Source: UBA1672 sp051967755
GTDB lineage: Bacteria; Pseudomonadota; Alphaproteobacteria; Micavibrionales; Micavibrionaceae
Direction: 5' to 3'
DNA: 64,000 bases
Assembly (NCBI GenBank): GCA_051967755.1
Contig: JBQDYD010000005.1
Location: 62,001-126,000 of the forward strand
Below, one piece after another: positions 43,897-52,681 of the stretch. The notes beneath the pieces are model-generated. The model did no database searches, had not been told where the DNA came from, and was given only the letters and a program-made list of their open reading frames with translations. Each line of letters opens with the position of its first letter. Position 1 is the first letter of the stretch. The position numbers were made by a program, and so were the translations under genes.

Positions 43897-44589
43897 ATGA
43901 CGACAATTATTGGACCTAAGAAAGGTGAAACCGCTTTGTTGGAGATCACAAAAGAAGCCAAGCACAGGGTGCTTATAGGCCTTTCTTGGAACCCCAAGGA
44001 ACTGTCGCCGTCTGAAAAACGTGGTCAAATGCTCTCAGGTATCCAGGATGTCTTATTCGGTAACATATTTTTAGTTAAAGCAAATATAAATCGCATCCAT
44101 GAAAAAATGGACAGCTCAGGTCGCGATACAACCGACCCTAACCACGATTTAGATTTAATCTGTTTTGTTTATGATGAGAACGGCAAAATGATAAGTCTCG
44201 TAGACCCCGATGCATGGAATGCAGTCGATAATACAGGCCAAATCTATCACAGCGGCGATGATTATACGGGCGAAGGTGGTAATGACGATGAACAAGTTCA
44301 TATTGAACTAAGGGACTTACCGAAAAGCATCCACGAGTTTTTCATCGTGGTTCAAAGTGATTGTACCGACACAATTGATAAAATTGATTCTCCTGTGATA
44401 CGCGTATGCGACAGCATCTCTAATACTGATCTTTTAAAGGTAAATCTGGAAGATGAGAAAAATAACGATAAATACGGCTATGTTTTTTGCCGTATTTTCC
44501 GCGATCAAGATGATTGGAAAATACATAATATATCGGAATTTTGCTCTTTTGAAGAAAATTGGGAAGAGCACTTTAAAAAATATAGGTAA
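43897..44589 (+). CDS. TerD-family stress protein
   Basis: 230 residues, cytosolic. The central part (about 75-165) has the TerD signature DLDLICFVYDENGKM, then a calcium-binding-like stretch GEGGNDDEQVHIEL and a final strand FIVVQSD. Alone, without terA/B/C neighbours, so not a tellurite operon; single TerD genes are common and linked to stress. Start follows AAAGGCATGTGAC. It is 56 bases upstream of the tRNA-Ser gene. Confidence 0.8.
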   Translation: MTTIIGPKKGETALLEITKEAKHRVLIGLSWNPKELSPSEKRGQMLSGIQDVLFGNIFLVKANINRIHEKMDSSGRDTTDPNHDLDLICFVYDENGKMISLVDPDAWNAVDNTGQIYHSGDDYTGEGGNDDEQVHIELRDLPKSIHEFFIVVQSDCTDTIDKIDSPVIRVCDSISNTDLLKVNLEDEKNNDKYGYVFCRIFRDQDDWKIHNISEFCSFEENWEEHFKKYR

Positions 44590-44645
44590 TCTATACTTTA
44601 CAACAAAAGCATAATCGCCTACTTAAGTTATCTACTTAACGCGCT

Positions 44646-44738
44646 GGACACGTGGCCGAGTGGCTGAAGGCGCTCCCCTGCTAAGGGAGTATAGGGTTAA
44701 TAGCTCTATCGAGGGTTCGAATCCCTCCGTGTCCGCCA
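44646..44738 (+). tRNA. tRNA-Ser (anticodon GCU)
   Basis: Acceptor arms GGACACG (44646-44652) and CGTGTCC (44728-44734) pair perfectly, followed by G and an encoded CCA (44736-44738). The anticodon stem CTCCC/GGGAG encloses the loop with GCT at 44680-44682. A long variable arm (serine type) precedes the GGTTCGAATCC T-loop. The gene reads AGC/AGU codons. Confidence 0.96.
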
Positions 44739-44777
44739 TTTTCCCTCGTAGTATGACTTTTAAAGCAAGAAACCAAT

Positions 44778-47700
44778 CTACATTATATTGATGTTGCCGT
44801 TCTCTACCAGACTTTGCAGATCAATACTGTCAATACCTTCCAATGCCACGATATCGACCGCCTTTGATGCATCACCGGAGCCTGTAACATCAACTGAAAG
44901 AACAGTTCCGCCGCCCTCATCGCGTGTAAAGACAAAGTCATCTATGGCTTGTTGAACAGGGTCATAATTCTGTAACAGCCCGGAAATATCCAAGACATCG
45001 CCTTCATTGGCATCAAAGTCCCGAATAACATCTATACCTTGCTTAACGGCCTCCATAACAAATGTGTCGGCTCCGCTGCCGCCGCTCAGGATATTTTCAC
45101 CCGCGCCGCCATACAAGATGTCATCACCTTCCTGTCCGTAAATAATGTCATTGCCATCACCACCGTGAATCGTGTCATTACCGCCCATGCGCGTTCCGCC
45201 GCTATCGGTCGTAGATTCTGCGGCTAGTTCTTCATGGTTATTCTTGATATAATCAACAGTATCATCCCTATCCCAATCAGGGGTATTGGTACCCTGCCCG
45301 TTTTCAAGCTGATCAAACGCTTCCCAGCCTGTTCCATCAGGGTTATCAAGACCTTCGTCATCAGACAGCTGGTCTGTATTAACACTATCGCCAAAGATAA
45401 TATCATCACCGTCGCCGCCTTGAATATCATCATCGCCGACGTCATCTAGCGTTTTAAGCGGGCTTGTGTCTTTTAAGACCACGCTTAGATCATTCGGGTC
45501 ATGAACATTGATTGCATCACCATCAGAGTCTATAACGCTTAGGCGGGTTAAAACAGAGTTTCCGACATTGATACCTACCGCAATAACATCATCACTAAGG
45601 CTCTGTAGCTGCGCGACTTCATTACTGCCATCCGCACCTGTAATTTGGTTCATGATGTTATTTGCATTACCGCTTTGGATTGCGCCTGTATCATCATTCA
45701 CCGATCTGTTTGGCGCACCATCGGAAATAAAGTACGTTGTGGTAATTGCATCACCGCCAAGTGCTTCACCACTTTGGAGCCATAAATTTGCCTCCTGTAG
45801 CGGGGATTCATAATTCGTATAACCGTTACCTGTCATCCCCTCCAGATAATTAAGGGCAGCAGTCAGTTCATCGGCATTGGAAATCGTGAATGTTCCTGTC
45901 TGCTGTACATTTGTTGCAAATGGAACAATATGCACCATCACTTCGCCGCTTTGGTATGCGCCTAGATCATTCAGCGTGCTCTCGACCGCATCTTTCAGTA
46001 ATGAAATACGGGAGTTTGCGTTATTTTTACTCCCCATAGAGCCGGACACATCCAGGATAAATACGAAATTATAATCCTGCGTTGTTGTCTGCACGTCTAC
46101 GCCGCCGACATCCCCGATGAGGATATCACCTGCCGCGCCACCAACGATTGCGCCTTCATCACCGCCGATGTGATGCTCTGTCCCTGAGGTGTCAGTATCA
46201 CTGACGTTCTCACCGACTATCAGTGTCGGCACTAAACCTTTTAACATCAATGTTGCCGATGAAGTGTCACCATCACCATCTGCTAGGGTATATTCAAATT
46301 CATCACAGACATCAGAAGAGGATTCATACGTTGCTTCTATGTCATTCAACAAGAACGAGGCGCCTTTATAATTCCCTGCATTTGTAGAATTAAGCGCGAT
46401 AGATGTAATCCCCGTTGCACCGTAATCTGAAGCATCCAATGTGAATGTAAATTCACCGTCTTTAATTTCTGTTGGGACGAATTGCTGATCTACATTCACA
46501 GTCGTACCATCATCTAATGTCAGAACCAGATCAACACCATGTTGACCGCCATCATTATTACTGCCGATCTCTGCGATTGTAATCGATACGGTTTGCGCGT
46601 CTTTGGCAAAATCAATGTCAAACGTTTCACCGGTTGGCCAAACTTTCTTACTATCACCGGTATTTAGATTATCTATACCAAGGCCACTACCATCTGCGGT
46701 ATCAACCCAGCTTATGTCATAATTACCGCTATTTGCGATTGATACGGTGATACCATCCTGCGTTAGGGATGTTTGCGTTCCGATCACATCGGCAGATACG
46801 GGTTTAAACGAAGAGGTTGAACTTGTTGTGCCCGCACCTGTGAATAATTCATATGTATATGATCCGTCTGCTGAAATCGTAAGTGTGCCATAATCACCAT
46901 CGATACTGATATTACCTGTATCAGGCACGGTGATACTGTTTGTCCCAAAACTAATTTCTGTGACAGTATTGTCTATATCTTGCGAAAACTCATCATTCGT
47001 TAGAACATTACCGTCAACACTGGATAAGGCAAGGTCGAACGTAGCCATATCATCATGCGCAACAGGTGCATCGTCTTTTACATTAATCGTAAGCGTGCCG
47101 TCGATGCTATCGCCGTCAAAATCTGTTGCCTGAATACCAAAATCGAGCGCTATAACATCATCAGGATTAGTCGGGTCAGGATGATCCAATGTTCCCATTA
47201 AATTAAATTCATAAGAACCGTTGCTGTTAATACCAAGCGTAAAAACAGTGCCGCCTGATGCGGTTGAACCAGTATATGTGTTGGTTAGACTATTGAATAC
47301 AATATCTACTGCCTCACCTTTTGAAGTAAGGCTTTGTGTTGGAATTTGACCATTTCCACCAAATATCCCTGCGCCGTCTTCGCCAAAATTACCATTAAGC
47401 GCCCCATTTGCGGAAACATCTGGTGCCAGATCTGTTTCATCAACCGAAGCGACTTCATTATCAATCGATATCGGCGCGTCATCACTAACATTAATGATTA
47501 CGGCGTCCTGTATTGTATCGCCATCTGAATCAGATATTTGAACACCAAAGTTCAAAATAATCGTATCATTCGGATCATTTCCGTCGGCATGATCAAACGG
47601 CATCAGCTGATTATAAGTATATTCCCCGGTTTGCGCATCAATTGTGAATGTAAAGACAGGCTGGCCATTCGCCAAACCGATATAGCCATTTGCGGTCGTT

Positions 47701-48524
47701 GTCACGAACACCTCATGGCCACCTGAATAAAGGTTGCCACCTGCCAAGGATCCATCAGTTGTAAAGACATTGCTTGGCGCAATAGCTCCGCCACCGTCAT
47801 TACCAAAATCAAATATCAGTGTATCTGTGTACGATAGGTTAAAACCACTCGTCTCATCCAAATCAACTGTCGCACCGAAAATTTCAGGAATATCATTTGG
47901 CGGCGTAGCGGTACCCCCGCCTTCCTCATCATCTATGAATAATTCATCACGGTTATATTCTATGCCATATTCCAGTTGCGTCGGGTCAATTGGCCCAACA
48001 TCCTCTAAACCGAGCACCCCTTGCGCCTCAAAACCACTTTGGAACCCATAACCACCGCCCGATGGTGTACCCGCTGCGCCGGATGCATCTCCACCTGCGG
48101 CAGGTTCAACGCCGGCCAAGCTTTGTGCAGCCTGTGCCATATCCAAAGCTTCCGCATCTTCCTCTGCCTGCACTTCTTCATTTATGATCTCTGGTACAAT
48201 CTCTCCTGCAACAGGCTCATCCAGCTGTGCATAGGTTTGGGGCTCTTCTATCTGTTCCTGATTTTGAGGATCATTCGAAGCCTCCTCATTGCTATTATCC
48301 TCCGATGCACTTGGTGATATAGAAGCAAGCTGGAACGCCAACTCCTCTTCTGCGGCACTCATTTTTTGAGGCTCTAATCCGGGTTCATACATACTGAAAG
48401 TCGGAGATAAACCATGAACAGCCATTGATACTTGTTGAACAAGCCCCTGATCTACATCATTTATTGCACCGGATTCTTGATTATTTTCCAGGCTCGCCGC
48501 ATCTAATGGGTGATCTTGCATCAT
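44778..48524 (-). CDS. Giant RTX/VWA type I secreted adhesin 1
   Basis: 1248 residues, very acidic, no Sec signal. Order: disordered acidic N-terminus (1-135), a candidate LapG-type cleavage site PAAG at 141-144, strand-rich DUF5801/VCBS-like repeats (about 200-500 and 500-790), a von Willebrand A domain (about 815-1000, DVSGSMG MIDAS), RTX nonapeptides (about 1030-1050 and 1110-1160, GGDGNDIIYG), and a type I secretion signal region ending INIM. It should be a calcium-stabilised surface adhesin exported by a HlyB/HlyD system; none is in the window. GGAG lies 9 bases before ATG 48524. Its C-terminus resembles that of adhesin 2. Confidence 0.88.
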   Translation of the reverse strand: MMQDHPLDAASLENNQESGAINDVDQGLVQQVSMAVHGLSPTFSMYEPGLEPQKMSAAEEELAFQLASISPSASEDNSNEEASNDPQNQEQIEEPQTYAQLDEPVAGEIVPEIINEEVQAEEDAEALDMAQAAQSLAGVEPAAGGDASGAAGTPSGGGYGFQSGFEAQGVLGLEDVGPIDPTQLEYGIEYNRDELFIDDEEGGGTATPPNDIPEIFGATVDLDETSGFNLSYTDTLIFDFGNDGGGAIAPSNVFTTDGSLAGGNLYSGGHEVFVTTTANGYIGLANGQPVFTFTIDAQTGEYTYNQLMPFDHADGNDPNDTIILNFGVQISDSDGDTIQDAVIINVSDDAPISIDNEVASVDETDLAPDVSANGALNGNFGEDGAGIFGGNGQIPTQSLTSKGEAVDIVFNSLTNTYTGSTASGGTVFTLGINSNGSYEFNLMGTLDHPDPTNPDDVIALDFGIQATDFDGDSIDGTLTINVKDDAPVAHDDMATFDLALSSVDGNVLTNDEFSQDIDNTVTEISFGTNSITVPDTGNISIDGDYGTLTISADGSYTYELFTGAGTTSSTSSFKPVSADVIGTQTSLTQDGITVSIANSGNYDISWVDTADGSGLGIDNLNTGDSKKVWPTGETFDIDFAKDAQTVSITIAEIGSNNDGGQHGVDLVLTLDDGTTVNVDQQFVPTEIKDGEFTFTLDASDYGATGITSIALNSTNAGNYKGASFLLNDIEATYESSSDVCDEFEYTLADGDGDTSSATLMLKGLVPTLIVGENVSDTDTSGTEHHIGGDEGAIVGGAAGDILIGDVGGVDVQTTTQDYNFVFILDVSGSMGSKNNANSRISLLKDAVESTLNDLGAYQSGEVMVHIVPFATNVQQTGTFTISNADELTAALNYLEGMTGNGYTNYESPLQEANLWLQSGEALGGDAITTTYFISDGAPNRSVNDDTGAIQSGNANNIMNQITGADGSNEVAQLQSLSDDVIAVGINVGNSVLTRLSVIDSDGDAINVHDPNDLSVVLKDTSPLKTLDDVGDDDIQGGDGDDIIFGDSVNTDQLSDDEGLDNPDGTGWEAFDQLENGQGTNTPDWDRDDTVDYIKNNHEELAAESTTDSGGTRMGGNDTIHGGDGNDIIYGQEGDDILYGGAGENILSGGSGADTFVMEAVKQGIDVIRDFDANEGDVLDISGLLQNYDPVQQAIDDFVFTRDEGGGTVLSVDVTGSGDASKAVDIVALEGIDSIDLQSLVENGNINIM

Positions 48525-48744
48525 AGACTTTTACTCCACATATACTCATTACGTATCGACGCAGTAACCGCGATACCTGCAAAAGAAAATAAATTCTCTG
48601 CTCCTTAGCGCACGATATAGAGAAAGCTTTAAAAAATAGTTTATTTTTCGTAATAAAAGAACAAAAGGTGATGTTTGTTAACGAATTATTATTATTTGCA
48701 TCGCATAATTCATATTAGACAGAACCAATAATGGAATAATCAAG

Positions 48745-48954
48745 ATGGCACGCGGATTTGTATTAGGGCTAGACGGTATCGAGGCAATGAGCACTTCTGA
48801 GGGAGAGGTGGTTAATACACAAACGGATCCCGGTGTTCAGACCGTTATTGAAGCAAACGCAATAGCAAGCGTTGAAAACCCAAATTTTGAACTACAAGAA
48901 AAAACGATAAACCCGGGGGCTGATTTAAATAATTTCCCTACTATGGATGTGTAA
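48745..48954 (+). CDS. Small unknown protein divergent from adhesin 1
   Basis: 69 residues, acidic, no cysteine or hydrophobic segment; it starts MARGFVLGLDGIEAM. GGAATAATCAAG precedes the ATG, and a strong terminator follows, which argues for a real small gene. 220 bases separate it from the adhesin start. No family recognised; possible roles (leader, regulator, anti-adhesin) are guesses. Confidence 0.55.
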   Translation: MARGFVLGLDGIEAMSTSEGEVVNTQTDPGVQTVIEANAIASVENPNFELQEKTINPGADLNNFPTMDV

Positions 48955-48987
48955 AAACTCTCTTACTTCTTACTTTAATGATAACAA

Positions 48988-49016
48988 AAAGCCAGCGGAA
49001 TAACCCCGCTGGCTTT
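48988..49016. terminator. Bidirectional intrinsic terminator
   Basis: GCCAGCGG (48991-48998) pairs with CCGCTGGC (49006-49013), flanked by AAA upstream and TTT downstream, so it can act in both directions between the convergent genes at 48954 and 49049. Confidence 0.85.
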
Positions 49017-49048
49017 ATACTTGTATAATTTTTCAATTCTACGATCAC

Positions 49049-50359
49049 TTAATCGCAATTTTTTGCGGAATCACGGCAATAACTGGTATAAATCCAGCCG
49101 TTTATATTAAAAACTGACCTAAAACTAAGTGTTTTTTCATCCTTATAAGGCAACCATCCAACAAATCCGTAAACAACCTGCCCGGAATCGAGCAAAAATG
49201 TTGCTGCATGGCCGTCGAAATAATATTGCCCCTGAACAGGCCCCCGTGTTTTTCCACCACTTAAAGAGGATGCACGCAACGTACCAGCCATGAATCTGCC
49301 GTCAGGACGCAGAACAAGCTCAAAGGGGTGCATAGATGATAAAGGACGACTGCCGGAGACTAGCGCATCCATGGTCTTACGGCTCCCCCCTAATTTCAGA
49401 TCCGGACGCTGACCTTTGTTAAATGGCTTATATAACGCACCGGTTGAGAGCTTCTTACCATTGATATGAGCGACAGTAAGCCCCTGAGAAAGCCACTTTG
49501 ATTTACTTGATAAATCCCTCACCTCAACCTTACTGCCCTTTTTACCATCTACCCAACGCCAAAACATACGTTGGCAATTATTGGCTTCGTGCCATGGCGT
49601 TTCTGAAATATACGGGCTAAATAATTTCGGGTCCCATTGCATACATGCATGCGCACTTGCATAAGCGTCTTTATCGCGTTTGGGAAATAAAGCGAGCGCA
49701 TAAGCACCACTAACGCGGGCATCTGTAATCGCATCATACCCATCATCTGATGTAAGGCGAACCAAATATTCAGGCTTATGCGTTGATGGGTACAGTCCCG
49801 CTAAACCTTCAGCAGTTATTTGCGCTTTGACTTTATCAATCGGCATTTTACTTTGTGCGATCTGGTAACGTGTCATCAAAAATTGAACTATATCTTGATG
49901 AATTGCTTTTGCTGTATATCCGTCATCTGCGATAGTCTTTCTTGTCGGCACACCCCCTAACAGCTTATCTTCTTTAACCCCCTCATTCATAATCAACGCT
50001 GATTGTAGGCCACCTTTCACCCAATGCCCCATCGAGATCAACTTACAACGCGCAGAAACACCTTCGCTCTTGGCAGAAAACCCGCCCATAGATTTCGTAG
50101 TCTGTGCCTTCGCCAAGGAAGGACAGTCAGCACGCTCTGCGAAAAACGTTTTAACATGATTAAATTTTTCTTCTTGAGATAGCTCTTCACGAACATCACT
50201 GACAACGGCAACACGTATGTTGGGTAAATCAGGGCGCGTTAGATAAAGACTGTTTTGTGAATACTGGATAGACCAGCCATGCGGCGGAATTTCTTGAGCA
50301 TGTGCCGTAGGCACAATGGTGAGGATAAAAATAAAGACCGGCAGTATTTTATGAATCAT
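49049..50359 (-). CDS. Exported protein of unknown function
   Basis: 436 residues with a signal peptide (MIHKILPVFIFILTIVPTAHA, cleavage after AHA). The mature protein has six or more cysteines, a helical N-terminal half, and a strand-rich C-terminal part (about 330-436) with an RPDGRFMAGTLRASS stretch. No family recognised. ATG 50359 follows AGGAAAGTTTTC; the reading upstream of it is not used. Lies beside, and divergent from, the VKGC-like gene. Confidence 0.7.
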   Translation of the reverse strand: MIHKILPVFIFILTIVPTAHAQEIPPHGWSIQYSQNSLYLTRPDLPNIRVAVVSDVREELSQEEKFNHVKTFFAERADCPSLAKAQTTKSMGGFSAKSEGVSARCKLISMGHWVKGGLQSALIMNEGVKEDKLLGGVPTRKTIADDGYTAKAIHQDIVQFLMTRYQIAQSKMPIDKVKAQITAEGLAGLYPSTHKPEYLVRLTSDDGYDAITDARVSGAYALALFPKRDKDAYASAHACMQWDPKLFSPYISETPWHEANNCQRMFWRWVDGKKGSKVEVRDLSSKSKWLSQGLTVAHINGKKLSTGALYKPFNKGQRPDLKLGGSRKTMDALVSGSRPLSSMHPFELVLRPDGRFMAGTLRASSLSGGKTRGPVQGQYYFDGHAATFLLDSGQVVYGFVGWLPYKDEKTLSFRSVFNINGWIYTSYCRDSAKNCD

Positions 50360-50539
50360 GAAAACTTTCCTTTTGGGTGATGAGAAAAAGAACACCTGCA
50401 GACACGTTTCACTTTATACATCTTTTGGATATATTCGGCACGGCATTTATCTAAAAAAACAATGCGTCAATTCACGCCACCTTAGGCATATAGAATAAAT
50501 GATCTTGCCTATCAGATGTTTTAACCGTAAGTAATTTGT

Positions 50540-52102
50540 ATGGGCGTGGATCATAAAACCTCACTAAATGAACGTTGGAATAACTTTCAAAGCGGCCTTT
50601 TTGAACAAAAGGATGCCGCCTCACTTGCGTTCTTTCGAATTGTGCTTGGTGTCATGCTTATGCATGATGCGCTCAAAATTTTTCCGATCGAAATGGGCAA
50701 TTATGCCATAACTGAATTTAGGCCATATTATTACGGGTTTGGCTGGGTTCAGGCGAATTTAACGCTAATTACCATATGTGTTAACACCCTGCCCTTTGCG
50801 GTTTTTTGTGTCACGATCGGCCTGTTTTATCGGATCGCCATGCCGATTACGGCGATTATTCTGACATATATGTTCCTGATATATCCGGAACATTATCTCA
50901 ATCATTACTATATGCTTATTCTGTTTTGCACCCTGATGAGCTTCATCCCCGCAAACAAGATATGGTCAATTGATAGCCTGATTAAAAACAAGCAAACAAA
51001 GAACGAAACAACTGTTCCCGCATGGTCTTACTGGCTGCTTAAGATGCAAACAGAGGTTATTTTGGTTTATGCCGGCCTTGTTAAAATAAATTGGGATTGG
51101 CTACAGCTGCAACCCCTTGGCAGCTGGGTTCGGCTTGGCTTCTTTGATGTCCCGATTATCGGGCCGATATTCTTTTTTGACCCCGTCGTTGCAATCGGCG
51201 CGTATGGCGTAATCATCCTTCATGTTTTTGGTGCCCCCCTACTGTTTTGGGATAAAGCACGCCCATGGGTTTTCGGTGTATATACCTGCTTTCACCTTAC
51301 CAATAGCGCATTGTTTAACATTGGTATTTTCCCGTTTATGACGATAGGCGCTACGCTATTGTTCTTTAACCCTAATTGGCCGCGTTTATGGATCAAGAAA
51401 CTAAAGCCCACTACTGACAAAGTGGTCAAGATATATGAAGGTGTTAGGTCGTTTTCTATTCCTAAAAAAGTGTTTTTGATTTTCACATTTACATGGGTTG
51501 CGATCCAAATCATCACGCCTATCCCTGCCTTATTTTCGGATAATTTAAAAACAGCATGGCATGGTCATAAAGACCTGTTTGCGTGGCGGATGATGCTGAA
51601 TGATCGTGCAATCAATACTGCAATGTATGTGGTTCATATCCCACAGCGCAGACGGATTGAATTCATCCCTTTAAGGAAATACCTAAGCGCCCGTCAATGC
51701 ACCCGCGTCGCATGGCGACCAAATATGAGCGTACAATTCGCAAATTATCTGGAAGAAGAATATAAACAAAAATACGCGGCCACTGATGTTCGTGTACATG
51801 CATATATATTGCTTGCGGTTAACTTCAGAGAGCCAGCCCTATGGGCAGATCCGACATTGAATCTTGCTGACTATGAGCCAAAATTTGGAATACATGAGTG
51901 GATATTGCCTTTGGATAAACCCTTCCGCACATGGGAAGAAAAAGTCAAAGCTGGCCGCTTCACTAAACCCACATATCAGGAAATTCTGGACGCCATGCAA
52001 TTACCAAAAGAGGAAATTATCGTGTTCGATAAACCTCAAGTCGATTTAACAACACATGTTGAACGGCCGGATTGCAGATCGGTTTATTCTTATGATTACT
52101 AA
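50540..52102 (+). CDS. HTTM/vitamin K-dependent gamma-carboxylase-like membrane protein
   Basis: 520 residues. The N-terminal 340 residues hold several transmembrane helices of the HTTM domain; the rest is soluble. Segments align by eye with human GGCX: LNHYYMLIL (Asn121-His122, cf. His160), IPANKIWSIDSL, YAGLVKINWDW with Lys182 where GGCX has the catalytic Lys218, FHLTNSALFNIGIF and FAWRMMLNDR. The enzyme in animals carboxylates glutamates to gamma-carboxyglutamate, a calcium ligand, using reduced vitamin K. A bacterial role is not established. It lies between two giant calcium-binding exoproteins. No clear ribosome binding site. Confidence 0.82.
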   Translation: MGVDHKTSLNERWNNFQSGLFEQKDAASLAFFRIVLGVMLMHDALKIFPIEMGNYAITEFRPYYYGFGWVQANLTLITICVNTLPFAVFCVTIGLFYRIAMPITAIILTYMFLIYPEHYLNHYYMLILFCTLMSFIPANKIWSIDSLIKNKQTKNETTVPAWSYWLLKMQTEVILVYAGLVKINWDWLQLQPLGSWVRLGFFDVPIIGPIFFFDPVVAIGAYGVIILHVFGAPLLFWDKARPWVFGVYTCFHLTNSALFNIGIFPFMTIGATLLFFNPNWPRLWIKKLKPTTDKVVKIYEGVRSFSIPKKVFLIFTFTWVAIQIITPIPALFSDNLKTAWHGHKDLFAWRMMLNDRAINTAMYVVHIPQRRRIEFIPLRKYLSARQCTRVAWRPNMSVQFANYLEEEYKQKYAATDVRVHAYILLAVNFREPALWADPTLNLADYEPKFGIHEWILPLDKPFRTWEEKVKAGRFTKPTYQEILDAMQLPKEEIIVFDKPQVDLTTHVERPDCRSVYSYDY

Positions 52103-52187
52103 ATAGGGTTTTTCTAATTTACCCTTTTATTGCGCCGCAACACCCTCTATTTTATTACCACACATAAGACACAGGAGACCTTAAATA

Positions 52188-52643
52188 ATGGAATATCTAC
52201 ACACTATGGTTCGTATTCGCGATATAGAAGAGTCACTAGACTTTTTCTGTAATAAAATGGGCATGATTGAAACCAGACGCATGGAAAATGAAGGAGGTAA
52301 ATTCACACTGATTTTCCTAGCCGCAGACAATGATGCGGATACCGCAAAAAATACACAAAGCCCCCTTTTAGAGCTGACGTATAATTGGCCTGACGAAGAT
52401 GGGAATGTAGAAGATTACGGATCCGGTCGTAATTTTGGTCACTTGGCCTATCGCGTCGATAACATTTATGAAACTTGCCAAGATTTAATGGATAAAGGCG
52501 TGACAATTAATCGCCCGCCCCGTGATGGTTACATGGCATTTATTAAATCGCCCGATGGTATCTCGATTGAGCTATTACAAAAAGGTGACTCACTAGAACC
52601 ACAGGAACCTTGGGCCTCTATGGAAAATACAGGCACTTGGTAA
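52188..52643 (+). CDS. gloA: Lactoylglutathione lyase (glyoxalase I)
   Basis: Converts the methylglyoxal-glutathione adduct to lactoylglutathione. The 151-residue protein has four metal ligands at the family positions: His5, Glu62, His85 and Glu128. The segments LELTYNW, FGHLAYRV and PDGISIELLQK are typical. CAGGAG precedes ATG 52188. Small detoxification gene, apparently unrelated to the adhesins. Confidence 0.93.
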   Translation: MEYLHTMVRIRDIEESLDFFCNKMGMIETRRMENEGGKFTLIFLAADNDADTAKNTQSPLLELTYNWPDEDGNVEDYGSGRNFGHLAYRVDNIYETCQDLMDKGVTINRPPRDGYMAFIKSPDGISIELLQKGDSLEPQEPWASMENTGTW

Positions 52644-52681
52644 TATCTATTTAGTAAATTAAACACCAGATAGCGGCAGTG

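Noticed and set aside
44700..44760. tRNA-Ser as an integration site for an island with the adhesins
   Set aside because: No duplicate of the tRNA 3' end was seen further along, and there is no integrase in the window.
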